Source: an uncultured bacterium (GTDB lineage Bacteria > Bacteroidota > Bacteroidia > Chitinophagales > CAIODY01). From it: a stretch of DNA of 10,371 bases. The DNA lies in NCBI GenBank assembly GCA_903871715.1, contig CAIQHW010000418.1, positions 1-10,371 on the forward strand. Direction: 5' to 3'. The notes under the pieces were generated by a model. That model had not been told where the DNA came from and searched no databases. It was given only the letters and a program-made list of their open reading frames with translations. Below, piece after piece: positions 1-7,644 of the stretch (position 1 is its first letter; each line of letters opens with the position of its first letter). The position numbers and the translations under genes are program-made.

Positions 1-829
1 CAGTAAGCTTTTCTAATCGTTCTACAATTTTATGTTTCAGCTTCTTAGGTTTTAATTTTTTAGGATTAAAATCAAAATGCCAATTCATTTTTGCAATTCT
101 TTCTTTCATCATAGCTGGGTGGGAGCCTGTAAATTTTTTCAACGAATCAATGCTGGAGTAATCAAATTCTTGAGCTTGATGCTGCTGCATAATATATTCA
201 TCATCATGCCACAACTTATCAAACTCTTTGCGCTTCGTTTCCTGCGTTTGCGGATGCTTTACCCAACCATAATGATAAATGGTGGCATCAATCATTTTGC
301 AAAATAATTTCTCCCCATTTTTTCTAAAACTCATGGCATCTTTCCAACTTCGAATTTGTTTATCATTTCTAATAATTCGCACTTCATTTTTTACCCAACC
401 ACGGCTATCGGCTTCATAATCGTAAGTAGCAAAAAAATTGATGTGCTTAAGCACCAAACCTTCAACCTTGCTGTTGGCAAGGTTTTCGTGCATTGCTTGT
501 TTTATTTTTGGTAAATCATTTTCATGAAATACTTCATCAGCTTGCATGTAAAAACACCAATCAGTATCAGCACTCACTGAATCTAAGGCTTTGTTGGTTT
601 CATCGGCTAATACACGACCGCCTTCGCGTAAACTATCATCCCAAATGGTGTCGATAATTTTTATTTTAGGCGAATTAATTTGTTCAATTTTTTTTCGAGT
701 ATCATCTTCGCTATTGCCCACTGCCACTATCATTTCATCACAAATCGGCAACACCGATTCGATAGATTCTATGAATGGATAATCGAATTTTACGCCATTG
801 CGCACAAAGGTAAAGCCTGATACTTTCAT
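1..829 (-). CDS. Glycosyltransferase family 2-like protein, 3' end cut by window edge
   Basis: The ATG at 829-827 opens a frame that stays open for 276 codons to the left edge; the C-terminus lies outside the window. The product begins MKVSGFTFVRNG and reads like a small cytoplasmic GT-A glycosyltransferase. It has an N-terminal beta strand followed by a nucleotide-sugar type segment (residues 1-45), an acidic stretch around 60-75 (IWDDSLREGG), and a QADE motif at 96-99 in the place where GT2 enzymes carry the metal-binding DxD-like ADE. The IIRN segment near 152-155 and YHYGWVKHP at 185-193 are the kind of conserved blocks seen in Bacteroidota glycosyltransferases of about 290 aa, so only a short tail is probably missing. 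There is no signal peptide or membrane segment. The acceptor and donor sugars cannot be told. A flippase on the same strand and nonulosonate genes to the right suggest surface-glycan synthesis, but this is inference. Confidence 0.8.
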   Translation of the reverse strand, partial: MKVSGFTFVRNGVKFDYPFIESIESVLPICDEMIVAVGNSEDDTRKKIEQINSPKIKIIDTIWDDSLREGGRVLADETNKALDSVSADTDWCFYMQADEVFHENDLPKIKQAMHENLANSKVEGLVLKHINFFATYDYEADSRGWVKNEVRIIRNDKQIRSWKDAMSFRKNGEKLFCKMIDATIYHYGWVKHPQTQETKRKEFDKLWHDDEYIMQQHQAQEFDYSSIDSLKKFTGSHPAMMKERIAKMNWHFDFNPKKLKPKKLKHKIVERLEKLT

Positions 830-907
830 AAATTATTTTTGAAAAAAATAAATCACAAAGAACGGAATTTTTTAGGATTGAAAAGCAGCCCTTTTAAATG
901 AAAAACC

Positions 908-3900
908 TTAAAACAAAGCCCTCAAAGATGCTTTGCCTGTGTGCACCACTTTGGCTGATGTGCCAGTGATTCTACCATCATAATTTAAACTCATTTCGAT
1001 ATTGTTAGCTAATTTGCGCTCGAGCGAAACACTCCACAAATAATTTTCGCCAGGCTGTAAACCTTCTAAAATAGCATAAGCCACAGTAGTGTTGGTGGCT
1101 TTGTTATATTTTACTGAAGCCAAAGAAGTGGAAAAATTAATCACACTTTTGTTCAAAATATTCCATTTTAGTTCTACACCTAATTTTTTTACCATTGCGG
1201 AATCACCACCTTGCAATGCAGTGTTGATGATACTTTTGAGCGATGCACTAAAAGTGAAACGAATGTTTTTGTTGGGATATACATTCAATTTTGGCTCAGC
1301 AAAAAAGTATTTCAATAAATAATTTTGCTGAAAAACAAATTGTGCTGAATTGCCTTTGTTTCCAATGGTAAAAGTGTTGGTGTTGCTGAAAGTGTTGCTG
1401 AAGCTCAATTTGCTGTGCATCGTCCATTCTTTTTTACTTCGTATTTCAAAACCATATTGCAATAATGATTTTTGATTATTGCTTAAATAACCAGCATCCA
1501 AGCCCCATTTGGGCTTATTTCTGTTTACAAATAAAGTGGTGCTGAATAATTGCAAGCCCGAAACCTGCATCGAATCTTGTATTTTAGAAAATGGCTCATA
1601 ACTTTTAAAACCAGCCGACGCCAAATTCTTTTGCGTAAATTGTAAGTTGCTTTGCAAAATCAATCGGTTCATCCATTTCTTTGTTCCATATTTTTCAGCA
1701 AAAAAATTAGCAGGTTCGATGCTCAAGCTTTGATTCCACTGCATTTGATTGGCTTTGATGTATTGTGTGGTAGGAATTAAAATGCGCTCGTAGCTCAAAT
1801 TATTTTGAAAATCATTTTCCGTAAATTCATTTAATTGCTGAACGCCATCACCATTTAAATCATGCCACGCGTAATGACCAGTGCCGTCGGGCACTTTTAA
1901 ATAAGTGTATTGCCGCTTGGGTTCTTGCACAGTTGCCAATTCGTATAAAGTTTCAAAATGCAACAACCCTTTAAAGGCTTTGAAAAAATAATTGGCACGA
2001 GCCAACGCTGTGTTTTCGCTGCGTTGAGTGGTGAGCAAAGTATCGCTCACATGCAAGGCACGGTAAGTGCCAGTAATCACCAATCGACTGTTTTCGTTTT
2101 TATTCGTTTGCCACGAAAGACTTACTAAATCAGCCATTGCGCTTTGTTTGAATACATGATTCAACATCGCATTATCCCATCTTCGGCTGGCAGTGAGCAA
2201 CCATTTATTTTTTGATGAATCTACATTTTGAATAAACGCATCCATATTATCAAACCAAAAAGAATTTCGAGTGGTGGTATCATTTAAATGTTGCACATTT
2301 TTTTCGCGGCTCCAATTGATCCCCGTTTTAAACGGATGTTTTTTAGCTACCACTTGGCTCAAATGCGCTTCGGGTCTAAAATACGTGCCTTTGGTTTTGT
2401 TGCTTTCAAAATTCAAATAGCTGCCACCTACATTAATTTGAAATCGTTTTTTCATCCATCCAGTTTTAAAATTTTGCTTAATACCTTTATACACCGAACC
2501 CATCAACAAGGCTTGGGTGCTGTATTGCAAGGCAATTTGATTTTTTGTTTTGAATTGAAACCCAGCATTCATCAACTGTTGGTCTAATCCATTTATTGAG
2601 TTTACATTCCAATCTCTGTTAAATTCTAAGGTTCTAAAATTCTCTACCGGTTTAAATGTTTTTTGCACCACTTCATAACCCACTTGTGTTTGCGGTTGAT
2701 TAGCAAAGATGGTTTTTGATACATTCCATGTTTTTTCATCGGTTAAATGCAAAGCAAAACCTGTGTTATTTTTATTGTTTAAAGTAGAAAGTGTGTTGGG
2801 GTCAAACTGGCTCAAATCCGCTTCTACATTGAATTTTTGCGTTGCACTTTGATAAGTAGCTGATGCAGTAAGCACTGTTTGTTTATTGGGCGCAATTATT
2901 TTTATCACTGGTAAATATGAGCCTTTGTTTTTGCCCACCCACCCATATACTCTGCCGTTGGCAGCCACTTTTTGTTGTTCATAATCTCCCAAGTTTGCAC
3001 CAAAAAAGCTAAAACTTACACTGTATAAAGTACTGTCTTTATTCGCAGAAAAAATAAAAACAGAATCGAGCAAACCATTGATAACAGTGTCTTTCAAGCG
3101 ATACAAAATTTTATTTTCATCAAAGGGTGTAACACTCGAAGCACTGGTTAATGCTTTTTGCACACTATCGCCCACAGATTGCAATAACTGCTTTTCATTA
3201 GCTGTGAAAGGCGTTTGCGGCTGATTGGCTGCATCGGCTTCGTTATAAATATTCATTCTAAACGCCCAATTTTTCACTTTAAATTCATCGCCCACAAACA
3301 AAGTGGTGCGCAAATAATTGTTGGTGCTGTATTGAAACTCCACCTGAATTCTGGAATCTTTGGTAATTAAATAATTTGGCGTAAAATTGATTTCGCCCAA
3401 ATTATAGTCAATTGTATAATCGTTTTCTGCGCCGCGTTTTAAATAAATTCCATTTACCGAAACACGTTCTGAACCTGATAAAATAATGATGAAAGTCTCA
3501 CCATTACTACCTTGCAAACGATATGGACCTTGATTGCCTTCAGTGCCTTGAAACTGATTTCGAGCATACATGCCTTTTGAAATTGCACCAGCAACTGTGA
3601 TGGAATTTTGCATTTCTTTTTTCAACGAATCAACTGATTGCACTTGCAAACCTTTCAGTTTTTTTTGTGCATTTAGAAAATAAGAATTGGGTTTGGTGAA
3701 ATCAAAATCGCCAGCTGTAACCAAAGTGTTTCGGCGTTGCAGTTTGATAAATATTTTATCAAAATCCTGTATTTGCGCAGTGTTGCCATCGGGTTGAATG
3801 GGAATATTATTATCCGTCATGGCTGCGGTAATAGTTACATCGTTGGCTATTTTACCACTCATTTGCACATTAAAACTGCTGTTGGAAACCAAACTTTGCG

Positions 3901-4360
3901 AATTGCCAAATTGTAAACCACGAGAATAACTGCCGTTGTAATTCAGTCCAGAGCCCAAGTCTAACAACGATTTCAAGCTTTGTTCTTGTGGGCGATATTC
4001 ATACGAATTCATCGAAAAACCATGTAGCGGCATTTGATAAGCAGGGTTTTTATGGAAGTAAATGGAATCCATTTTGAAATCTATTCTGCGATAATTAATA
4101 TACACTGAATCGGCTTCGGGTTTACATTTAAAGCAAATCATCGAATTCATTTCATCTACAAAATAATCAGCCGTATCTAATGGTCGTTGCAATTTATCTA
4201 TCACCTGCAATGAACCATGTAGCAGCGGTAATGAATCAAATTTAAAAATAGAAAAGATTGGAATTGTTTTGTGTTGCAACAATGGCAAAGCCTTTTGTGC
4301 CTGCGTTTGCGGCACAAACCAAGTGCACATACATAACAATATGCCAGCAATTTTTTTCAA
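908..4360 (-). CDS. Very large exported protein, probably outer-membrane or surface beta-rich, with an EF-hand-like loop; function unknown
   Basis: This 1150-aa protein starts at a TTG (4360-4358). That start yields a proper signal peptide: basic KK, hydrophobic IAGILLCMCTWFV, and probable cleavage after TQA at about residue 21. The first internal ATG (residue 11) would destroy the signal. The mature part is rich in Asn, Gln, Ser, Thr and aromatics with alternating polar/hydrophobic strands, as in Bacteroidota outer-membrane beta-structures. Visible blocks are a strand-rich region with ITAAMTDNNIPIQPDG (about 177-192), a segment GPYRLQGSNGE...SGSERVSVNGIYLKRG...DYTIDYNLGEINFTP (about 278-328) of a type recurring in large surface proteins of the phylum, and a canonical 12-residue EF-hand-like loop at 834-845 (D834, N836, D838, G839, E845). 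The protein ends in strand-like sequence KASLRALF. It is about half the length of SprA, so that name is not justified. No enzymatic motif is visible. It sits 109 bp downstream of the polyprenyl synthase gene. Confidence 0.85.
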   Translation of the reverse strand: MKKIAGILLCMCTWFVPQTQAQKALPLLQHKTIPIFSIFKFDSLPLLHGSLQVIDKLQRPLDTADYFVDEMNSMICFKCKPEADSVYINYRRIDFKMDSIYFHKNPAYQMPLHGFSMNSYEYRPQEQSLKSLLDLGSGLNYNGSYSRGLQFGNSQSLVSNSSFNVQMSGKIANDVTITAAMTDNNIPIQPDGNTAQIQDFDKIFIKLQRRNTLVTAGDFDFTKPNSYFLNAQKKLKGLQVQSVDSLKKEMQNSITVAGAISKGMYARNQFQGTEGNQGPYRLQGSNGETFIIILSGSERVSVNGIYLKRGAENDYTIDYNLGEINFTPNYLITKDSRIQVEFQYSTNNYLRTTLFVGDEFKVKNWAFRMNIYNEADAANQPQTPFTANEKQLLQSVGDSVQKALTSASSVTPFDENKILYRLKDTVINGLLDSVFIFSANKDSTLYSVSFSFFGANLGDYEQQKVAANGRVYGWVGKNKGSYLPVIKIIAPNKQTVLTASATYQSATQKFNVEADLSQFDPNTLSTLNNKNNTGFALHLTDEKTWNVSKTIFANQPQTQVGYEVVQKTFKPVENFRTLEFNRDWNVNSINGLDQQLMNAGFQFKTKNQIALQYSTQALLMGSVYKGIKQNFKTGWMKKRFQINVGGSYLNFESNKTKGTYFRPEAHLSQVVAKKHPFKTGINWSREKNVQHLNDTTTRNSFWFDNMDAFIQNVDSSKNKWLLTASRRWDNAMLNHVFKQSAMADLVSLSWQTNKNENSRLVITGTYRALHVSDTLLTTQRSENTALARANYFFKAFKGLLHFETLYELATVQEPKRQYTYLKVPDGTGHYAWHDLNGDGVQQLNEFTENDFQNNLSYERILIPTTQYIKANQMQWNQSLSIEPANFFAEKYGTKKWMNRLILQSNLQFTQKNLASAGFKSYEPFSKIQDSMQVSGLQLFSTTLFVNRNKPKWGLDAGYLSNNQKSLLQYGFEIRSKKEWTMHSKLSFSNTFSNTNTFTIGNKGNSAQFVFQQNYLLKYFFAEPKLNVYPNKNIRFTFSASLKSIINTALQGGDSAMVKKLGVELKWNILNKSVINFSTSLASVKYNKATNTTVAYAILEGLQPGENYLWSVSLERKLANNIEMSLNYDGRITGTSAKVVHTGKASLRALF

Positions 4361-4415
4361 AATAATTAGAGTAACGAAAATAGTGTGCTTTGTAATATGC
4401 CACTTGCCAAATTAA

Positions 4416-4431
4416 CCACGAAGTGTTGTGG
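4416..4431. repeat. Small intergenic hairpin with CCACGAA...TTGTGG arms
   Basis: In the 109-bp gap between the polyprenyl synthase and the 1150-aa protein gene, CCACGAA, GTG and TTGTGG form a short stem: CCAC/GTGG, a bulged G, AA/TT and a 3-base loop. The arms resemble those of the inverted repeat at 9728-9771, which suggests a shared decayed intergenic repeat family. The stem is short and could be chance. No T-run follows on either strand, so it is not a convincing terminator. Confidence 0.3.
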
Positions 4432-4469
4432 AATTGAAAATTTTGGGAATTAAGAAATAAAAAGGAATT

Positions 4470-5441
4470 CTATTTTTCTCTTTCGATGGTATAAGTAATT
4501 AAATCTTGCAAGCCCTTCCGATATTGGCTTTCAGGTAATTCTTGCAAAAGTAAAATAGCTTTTTGGTGATATTCATCCATGCGTTGTTGAGCATATTTTA
4601 TGCCGCCATGTTCTATCACAATTTGCACCAATTCTTTCACCGCTTTTTTATCTTCATTTTTATTTTTAACGGTGTTAATCAAATTTCTTTTTACTGACGA
4701 ACTGCAATTGTTTAAAGTATAAATCAATGGCAGCGTCATTTTCTTTTCTTTGATGTCAATGTAAGTTGGTTTGCCCACATCAGCATCATTGTAATCAAAC
4801 AAATCATCTTTGATTTGAAATGCAATACCAGCCAACTCTCCAACGATTTTCATTTTATCAACCACACTTTTTTCAGCACCTGCCGAAGCCGCCCCAACAC
4901 CGCAAGCCGAAGCAATCAGCGAAGCAGTTTTTCCTTTAATGATTTCAAAATAAATGGCTTCATCAATATCTAATCTTCGTGCTTTTTCAATTTGTAATAA
5001 TTCGCCTTCGCTCATCACTTTCACTGCATTGCTCACAATTTTCAGCAATTCAAAATCTTCATTTTCTACACTTAATAACAAACCACGGCTCAATAAATAA
5101 TCGCCAACCAACACTGCAATTTTATTTTTCCAAAGTGCATTAATACTAAAAAATCCACGACGTTGATAGGCATCATCTACCACATCATCATGCACCAAAG
5201 TGGCTGTGTGTAAGAGTTCAATCAATGATGCGCCGCGATAAGTTGTTGTTGAAATTTTGCCACAAGTGCCTGCTGCCAACAACACAAACATCGGGCGCAT
5301 TTGTTTGCCTTTGCGCTTTACAATATATTTCATAATGATGTCAAGCAGCGCAACACGGCTTCGCAACGATGTTTCAAAAGTTTTTTCAAACTCGTTCAAC
5401 TCGGCATCAATTAAGGATTGTATTTGTTTGAAGGAGGTCAA
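4470..5441 (-). CDS. Long-chain trans-polyprenyl diphosphate synthase (octaprenyl/heptaprenyl type)
   Basis: This 323-aa enzyme condenses isopentenyl diphosphate units onto an allylic primer to give an all-trans polyprenyl diphosphate, most likely the menaquinone side chain. All family marks are present: GKQMRP at 45-50, the first Asp-rich motif HDDVVDD at 84-90 (D85, D86, D89) followed by RRG, KGKTASL at 169-175, and the second Asp-rich motif DDLFD at 212-216 followed by DVGKP. The residue five positions before the first DDxxD is Ala80 (HTATLVHDD). Short-chain farnesyl or geranylgeranyl synthases carry an aromatic residue there, so a long-chain product is favoured. Length is normal. The start is a TTG: an in-frame TAA lies seven codons upstream with no ATG or GTG between, and the next ATG (residue 37) would remove the first helix. 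The TTG overlaps the TGA stop of the flippase gene (TTGA), which implies translational coupling. No clear terminator follows. Confidence 0.95.
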   Translation of the reverse strand: MTSFKQIQSLIDAELNEFEKTFETSLRSRVALLDIIMKYIVKRKGKQMRPMFVLLAAGTCGKISTTTYRGASLIELLHTATLVHDDVVDDAYQRRGFFSINALWKNKIAVLVGDYLLSRGLLLSVENEDFELLKIVSNAVKVMSEGELLQIEKARRLDIDEAIYFEIIKGKTASLIASACGVGAASAGAEKSVVDKMKIVGELAGIAFQIKDDLFDYNDADVGKPTYIDIKEKKMTLPLIYTLNNCSSSVKRNLINTVKNKNEDKKAVKELVQIVIEHGGIKYAQQRMDEYHQKAILLLQELPESQYRKGLQDLITYTIEREK

Positions 5442-6922
5442 TTTTTTCTCGGAGAAATTTTATGAAATGCTTTTTGAATGAGCTGATTGATTTCGGGTGA
5501 AATTTTTAACAGCGTTAAAGATAAACCAAACAGCACACTTGCTGCAAAAGTTCTAATAGCAATATCCAACCACCAATATTTTAAGGCTGGAATGAAAAAA
5601 CAAAGAGTACCAATTAGAATCGTTAAACTCAATACCAAAGCTGTTTCACGAGTAAATGGTTGCAGATGGAATTTAAAATAAACGTACAAATATTTTACCA
5701 CGTTGAAAAAAACATTGGTTAAAGTGGTGGCAATGGCCGCACCCAATAAACCATAAATTGGAATCAAAAAATAATTGGCAACAATGGTAAAAAACAACAA
5801 TGCCACAATCAAATACAAATTGAATTTGTAGAATTTGGATGTTTGAATAATCTCGCCATTGATGCTGGTTGCCATATCAATCAATTTTGAAAAACACATC
5901 AACACTACTACCCATTTTGCGGCTCGATAAGCCACGGGCAATTGCCCCAAAAATGTATCTATATTGATAAATAAAATCATCACCAAAAAACCAGAAGCAA
6001 TGATTAATTGCAATGATGATTTTTTATAGAGTTCGTCAATTTTTTGCAAATTATTTTCTTTCCAATGTTCGCCCAACAGCGGTAACAATATTTGTGTGAT
6101 GGTGCGTTGGGGCATTTGCACCACACTGCAAATGAAAAATGCTAAACGATAAACACCGGCATCGCTTAGGCTGTAGCCCGCCAGCATCAAGCTGTCGATG
6201 CTGTTGGCAATGGTCCAAGCACTGCCGGCTAAAACATTAAAAAAGCCGTAGCGAAAAATCTCGCCTTTAGAAATTATTTCATCAAAATTGCTTTTGAAAT
6301 CAATTTTGAAAAATGATTTGTTTCGATTATTGATGACCAACATCAAAAAAATAAAGCCATAGCTCATCACAAACAACCACACAAAAAAACGGAAGCTGAT
6401 AAAATGAAAAGCGAATAAAATTAGCGCAGCAATATTCAACAATCGCAACATCACTTCACGAGTAAAATTGGTGAACACAATATCTTTTTGTGCTCGAGTG
6501 TAGGCTTCAATTGAATTGTAAAACACCACACAAATTGTGAATGGAATAACGAGCCAATAATAATCTAAAAACAATGCAGATTTTTCGTTGTACCATTTGA
6601 TGAATAGGGGTTTGAAGCCGATGTAAAGCAAAGTAACCAGTGCCATTCCAGCCAACGAAATTTTAATTAAGTAGCCAAAAAACTTGGGCTGTTTTTGTTG
6701 ATGATTAAAATGTGCTACAAAATAAAATGACGAATTGCCTGTACCCAACATGGCTATTTGCGACAGGATACTTGCCAACGACAGCAAAACACCTGTGGTT
6801 AAACCCAACTGTGCTGGCGTTAAAAATTTTGGATACAACCAAAGTGTGGTGATAGTGCCTAATGCTACGCCTACATAAGCCCACACTGTGCTTTTAATAC
6901 TTTGTCGAATTACGATTCCCAT
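5438..6922 (-). CDS. Polysaccharide/oligosaccharide flippase of the MOP (Wzx-like) superfamily
   Basis: This 494-aa inner-membrane protein has about 14 hydrophobic segments, for example near residues 12-30, 42-60, 86-103, 122-138, 160-176, 180-197, 225-245, 305-320, 335-350, 368-385, 390-415, 428-446 and 455-472. The amino end (GIVIRQSIKSTVWAYVGVALG, then LWLYPKFLTPAQLGL) is the typical opening of Wzx-type lipid-linked oligosaccharide flippases, in which a first helix is followed by a short amphipathic turn with a conserved P..L....G pattern. The family moves undecaprenyl-linked repeat units across the cytoplasmic membrane; the substrate cannot be read from sequence. The ATG at 6922 lies 10 bp below a perfect TAnnTTTG element. 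The gene ends in a TGA that overlaps the TTG start of the polyprenyl synthase, so the two form an operon. It is divergent from the small lipoprotein genes, and the nearest glycan genes are the GT at the left edge and neuB/neuD on the right. Confidence 0.9.
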   Translation of the reverse strand: MGIVIRQSIKSTVWAYVGVALGTITTLWLYPKFLTPAQLGLTTGVLLSLASILSQIAMLGTGNSSFYFVAHFNHQQKQPKFFGYLIKISLAGMALVTLLYIGFKPLFIKWYNEKSALFLDYYWLVIPFTICVVFYNSIEAYTRAQKDIVFTNFTREVMLRLLNIAALILFAFHFISFRFFVWLFVMSYGFIFLMLVINNRNKSFFKIDFKSNFDEIISKGEIFRYGFFNVLAGSAWTIANSIDSLMLAGYSLSDAGVYRLAFFICSVVQMPQRTITQILLPLLGEHWKENNLQKIDELYKKSSLQLIIASGFLVMILFINIDTFLGQLPVAYRAAKWVVVLMCFSKLIDMATSINGEIIQTSKFYKFNLYLIVALLFFTIVANYFLIPIYGLLGAAIATTLTNVFFNVVKYLYVYFKFHLQPFTRETALVLSLTILIGTLCFFIPALKYWWLDIAIRTFAASVLFGLSLTLLKISPEINQLIQKAFHKISPRKN

Positions 6923-6932
6923 TTGATGGTTT

Positions 6933-6940
6933 CAAAAATA
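6933..6940 (-). promoter_or_regulatory. Bacteroidota -7 element for the flippase-polyprenyl synthase operon
   Basis: Read on the minus strand the site is TATTTTTG, a perfect match to the Bacteroidota consensus TAnnTTTG. It lies 10 bp upstream of the flippase ATG, so the leader would be only a few bases long. No good -33 TTTG is seen at the expected distance, which lowers confidence in this AT-rich DNA. Confidence 0.5.
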
Positions 6941-7002
6941 GAGGAAAAAGTTGAAAGCAGTTTTTGAAGCAAACCTTCGTAGCAAAAAAAATTTAAAAAA
7001 AA

Positions 7003-7032
7003 TTTTGTTTTTAAATCAAATGATTATTTTTG
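7003..7032 (+). promoter_or_regulatory. Promoter of the tandem lipoprotein genes (-33 TTTTG, -7 TATTTTTG)
   Basis: TTTTG at 7003-7007 and TATTTTTG at 7025-7032 are separated by 17 bp, close to the usual Bacteroidota sigma-A spacing. The -7 box matches TAnnTTTG perfectly. Transcription would start near 7037-7040, giving a leader of roughly 37 nt that is very A-rich just before the ATG, as is common for initiation without a Shine-Dalgarno site in this phylum. Together with the opposite element at 6933-6940, the 153-bp gap 6923-7075 is a divergent promoter region. Confidence 0.6.
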
Positions 7033-7075
7033 TTCTCAATAAAATTTTTAAACCAAAATAAAATTATTAATCAAA

Positions 7076-7327
7076 ATGAAAAAAATTATTACCTTCTCTT
7101 TTGTGTTAGTGGCTTCGGCAGCAATTTTTGCGGCTTGTAACAAAACAAGAACTTGTACATGTACTGAAACGTATACTGACACTTCAACAACGCCTGCAAC
7201 AACAAGCACAAGCACAACTACAGTTTCAATTGCAAGTGCATCTAAAGCCACTCAAAAAGCACAATGCGCAAGCTACACTCGAACAAGTGGAACTGAAACT
7301 GATGTAGTATCTTGCACCCTAAATTAA
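7076..7327 (+). CDS. Small Cys/Thr-rich lipoprotein, copy 1
   Basis: This 83-aa protein has a classical lipoprotein signal: KK, a hydrophobic stretch to residue 18, and lipobox FAAC with the lipidated Cys at 21. The mature part is about 62 residues: NKTRTCTCTE (C27, C29), then a low-complexity Thr/Ser stretch (about 32-50), then VSIASASKATQKAQCAS (C64) and a C-terminal SCTLN (C80). The four mature cysteines outside the lipidated one could form two disulfides. No known enzymatic motif is visible and I do not recognise a named family; Bacteroidota encode many such small secreted lipoproteins. It is the first gene after a good promoter and is followed at 37 bp by a paralogue. Localisation to the periplasmic or outer membrane face is inferred from the signal. 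Confidence 0.85.
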   Translation: MKKIITFSFVLVASAAIFAACNKTRTCTCTETYTDTSTTPATTSTSTTTVSIASASKATQKAQCASYTRTSGTETDVVSCTLN

Positions 7328-7364
7328 TCACAAATTTTAAAAACAAAATAAATCAAAAATCAAA

Positions 7365-7580
7365 ATGAAAAAGATTATCACTTTCTCAATCGTAGTAATT
7401 GCTTCGGCAGCAATCTTTGCATCTTGCAGCAAAACTCGTACATGCACTTGCACAGAAAATGGAACAACTTATACTGTTTCTATTACAAGCGCCTCTAAAA
7501 AAACACAACAAGCTGTTTGTGCAAGCACTACTACTACTTATGGAAGCACAACTTCTATCAGAACTTGTACTTTAAACTAA
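7365..7580 (+). CDS. Small Cys/Thr-rich lipoprotein, copy 2
   Basis: This 71-aa paralogue of the preceding gene starts MKKIITFSIVVIASAAIFAS and is lipidated at Cys21 (lipobox FASC). The mature part repeats the pattern of copy 1: SKTRTCTCTE (C27, C29), TYTVSITSASKKTQQAV leading to C52, a Thr/Ser-rich stretch, and C-terminal RTCTLN (C68). It lacks the longer Thr/Ser insertion of copy 1, which shows that the linker is free to vary while the four cysteines and their flanks are held. The 37-bp gap has no promoter or terminator of its own, so it is cotranscribed with copy 1. A strong terminator follows 16 bp after the stop. Function unknown. Confidence 0.85.
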   Translation: MKKIITFSIVVIASAAIFASCSKTRTCTCTENGTTYTVSITSASKKTQQAVCASTTTTYGSTTSIRTCTLN

Positions 7581-7596
7581 GTCAATTTAATTTTTG

Positions 7597-7630
7597 AAAA
7601 AGGCTGTCTTCAAAAAAGGCAGCCTTTTTT
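7597..7630 (+). terminator. Intrinsic terminator after the lipoprotein pair
   Basis: AAAAAGGCTGTCTT (7597-7610) pairs with AAGGCAGCCTTTTT (7616-7629) around a 5-base loop CAAAA, with one T-G wobble, followed by a T-run to 7630. The A-tract on the left makes the structure symmetrical, so it could also act on the minus strand. It lies only 14 bp before the ATG of the next gene. Confidence 0.85.
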
Positions 7631-7644
7631 ATTTCATTTGCACC

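Larger units (their letters stand above)
7076..7580 (+). repeat. Tandem gene duplication of the small lipoprotein
   Basis: The two genes at 7076-7327 and 7365-7580 share the leader AATCAAA before ATG, an almost identical signal peptide, KTRTCTCTE directly after the lipid Cys, the SASK.TQ.A.CAS segment and the terminal CTLN. Most differences in the conserved parts are at silent third positions, so the duplication is not recent and the protein sequence appears to have been kept by selection. Copy 1 carries a 12-residue longer Thr/Ser-rich middle. Confidence 0.85.

Noticed and set aside
860..907. Terminator after the 1150-aa protein gene (AAAAG-GGCTG-CTTTT on the minus strand)
   Set aside because: The stem is only five mostly A-T pairs and no proper T-run follows.
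908..4360. Naming the 1150-aa protein SprA or calling it a lipoprotein
   Set aside because: SprA is about twice as long, and the signal peptide cysteines at residues 10 and 12 do not sit in a lipobox.
4470..6922. Idea that the polyprenyl synthase makes the lipid carrier for the adjacent flippase
   Set aside because: The enzyme has trans-prenyltransferase DDxxD motifs; undecaprenyl carrier is made by the unrelated cis-prenyltransferase UppS.
7048..7251. Minus-strand open frame opposite lipoprotein copy 1
   Set aside because: Its Val/Leu-rich product simply mirrors the repeated Thr/Ser codons of the real gene, and no promoter or family signal supports it.
7594..7644. Seventeen-codon N-terminal extension of the MauE-Trx protein from a TTG start
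   Set aside because: The extension is encoded by the terminator hairpin and its T-run, and the ATG at 7645 begins a normal membrane-protein N-terminus.
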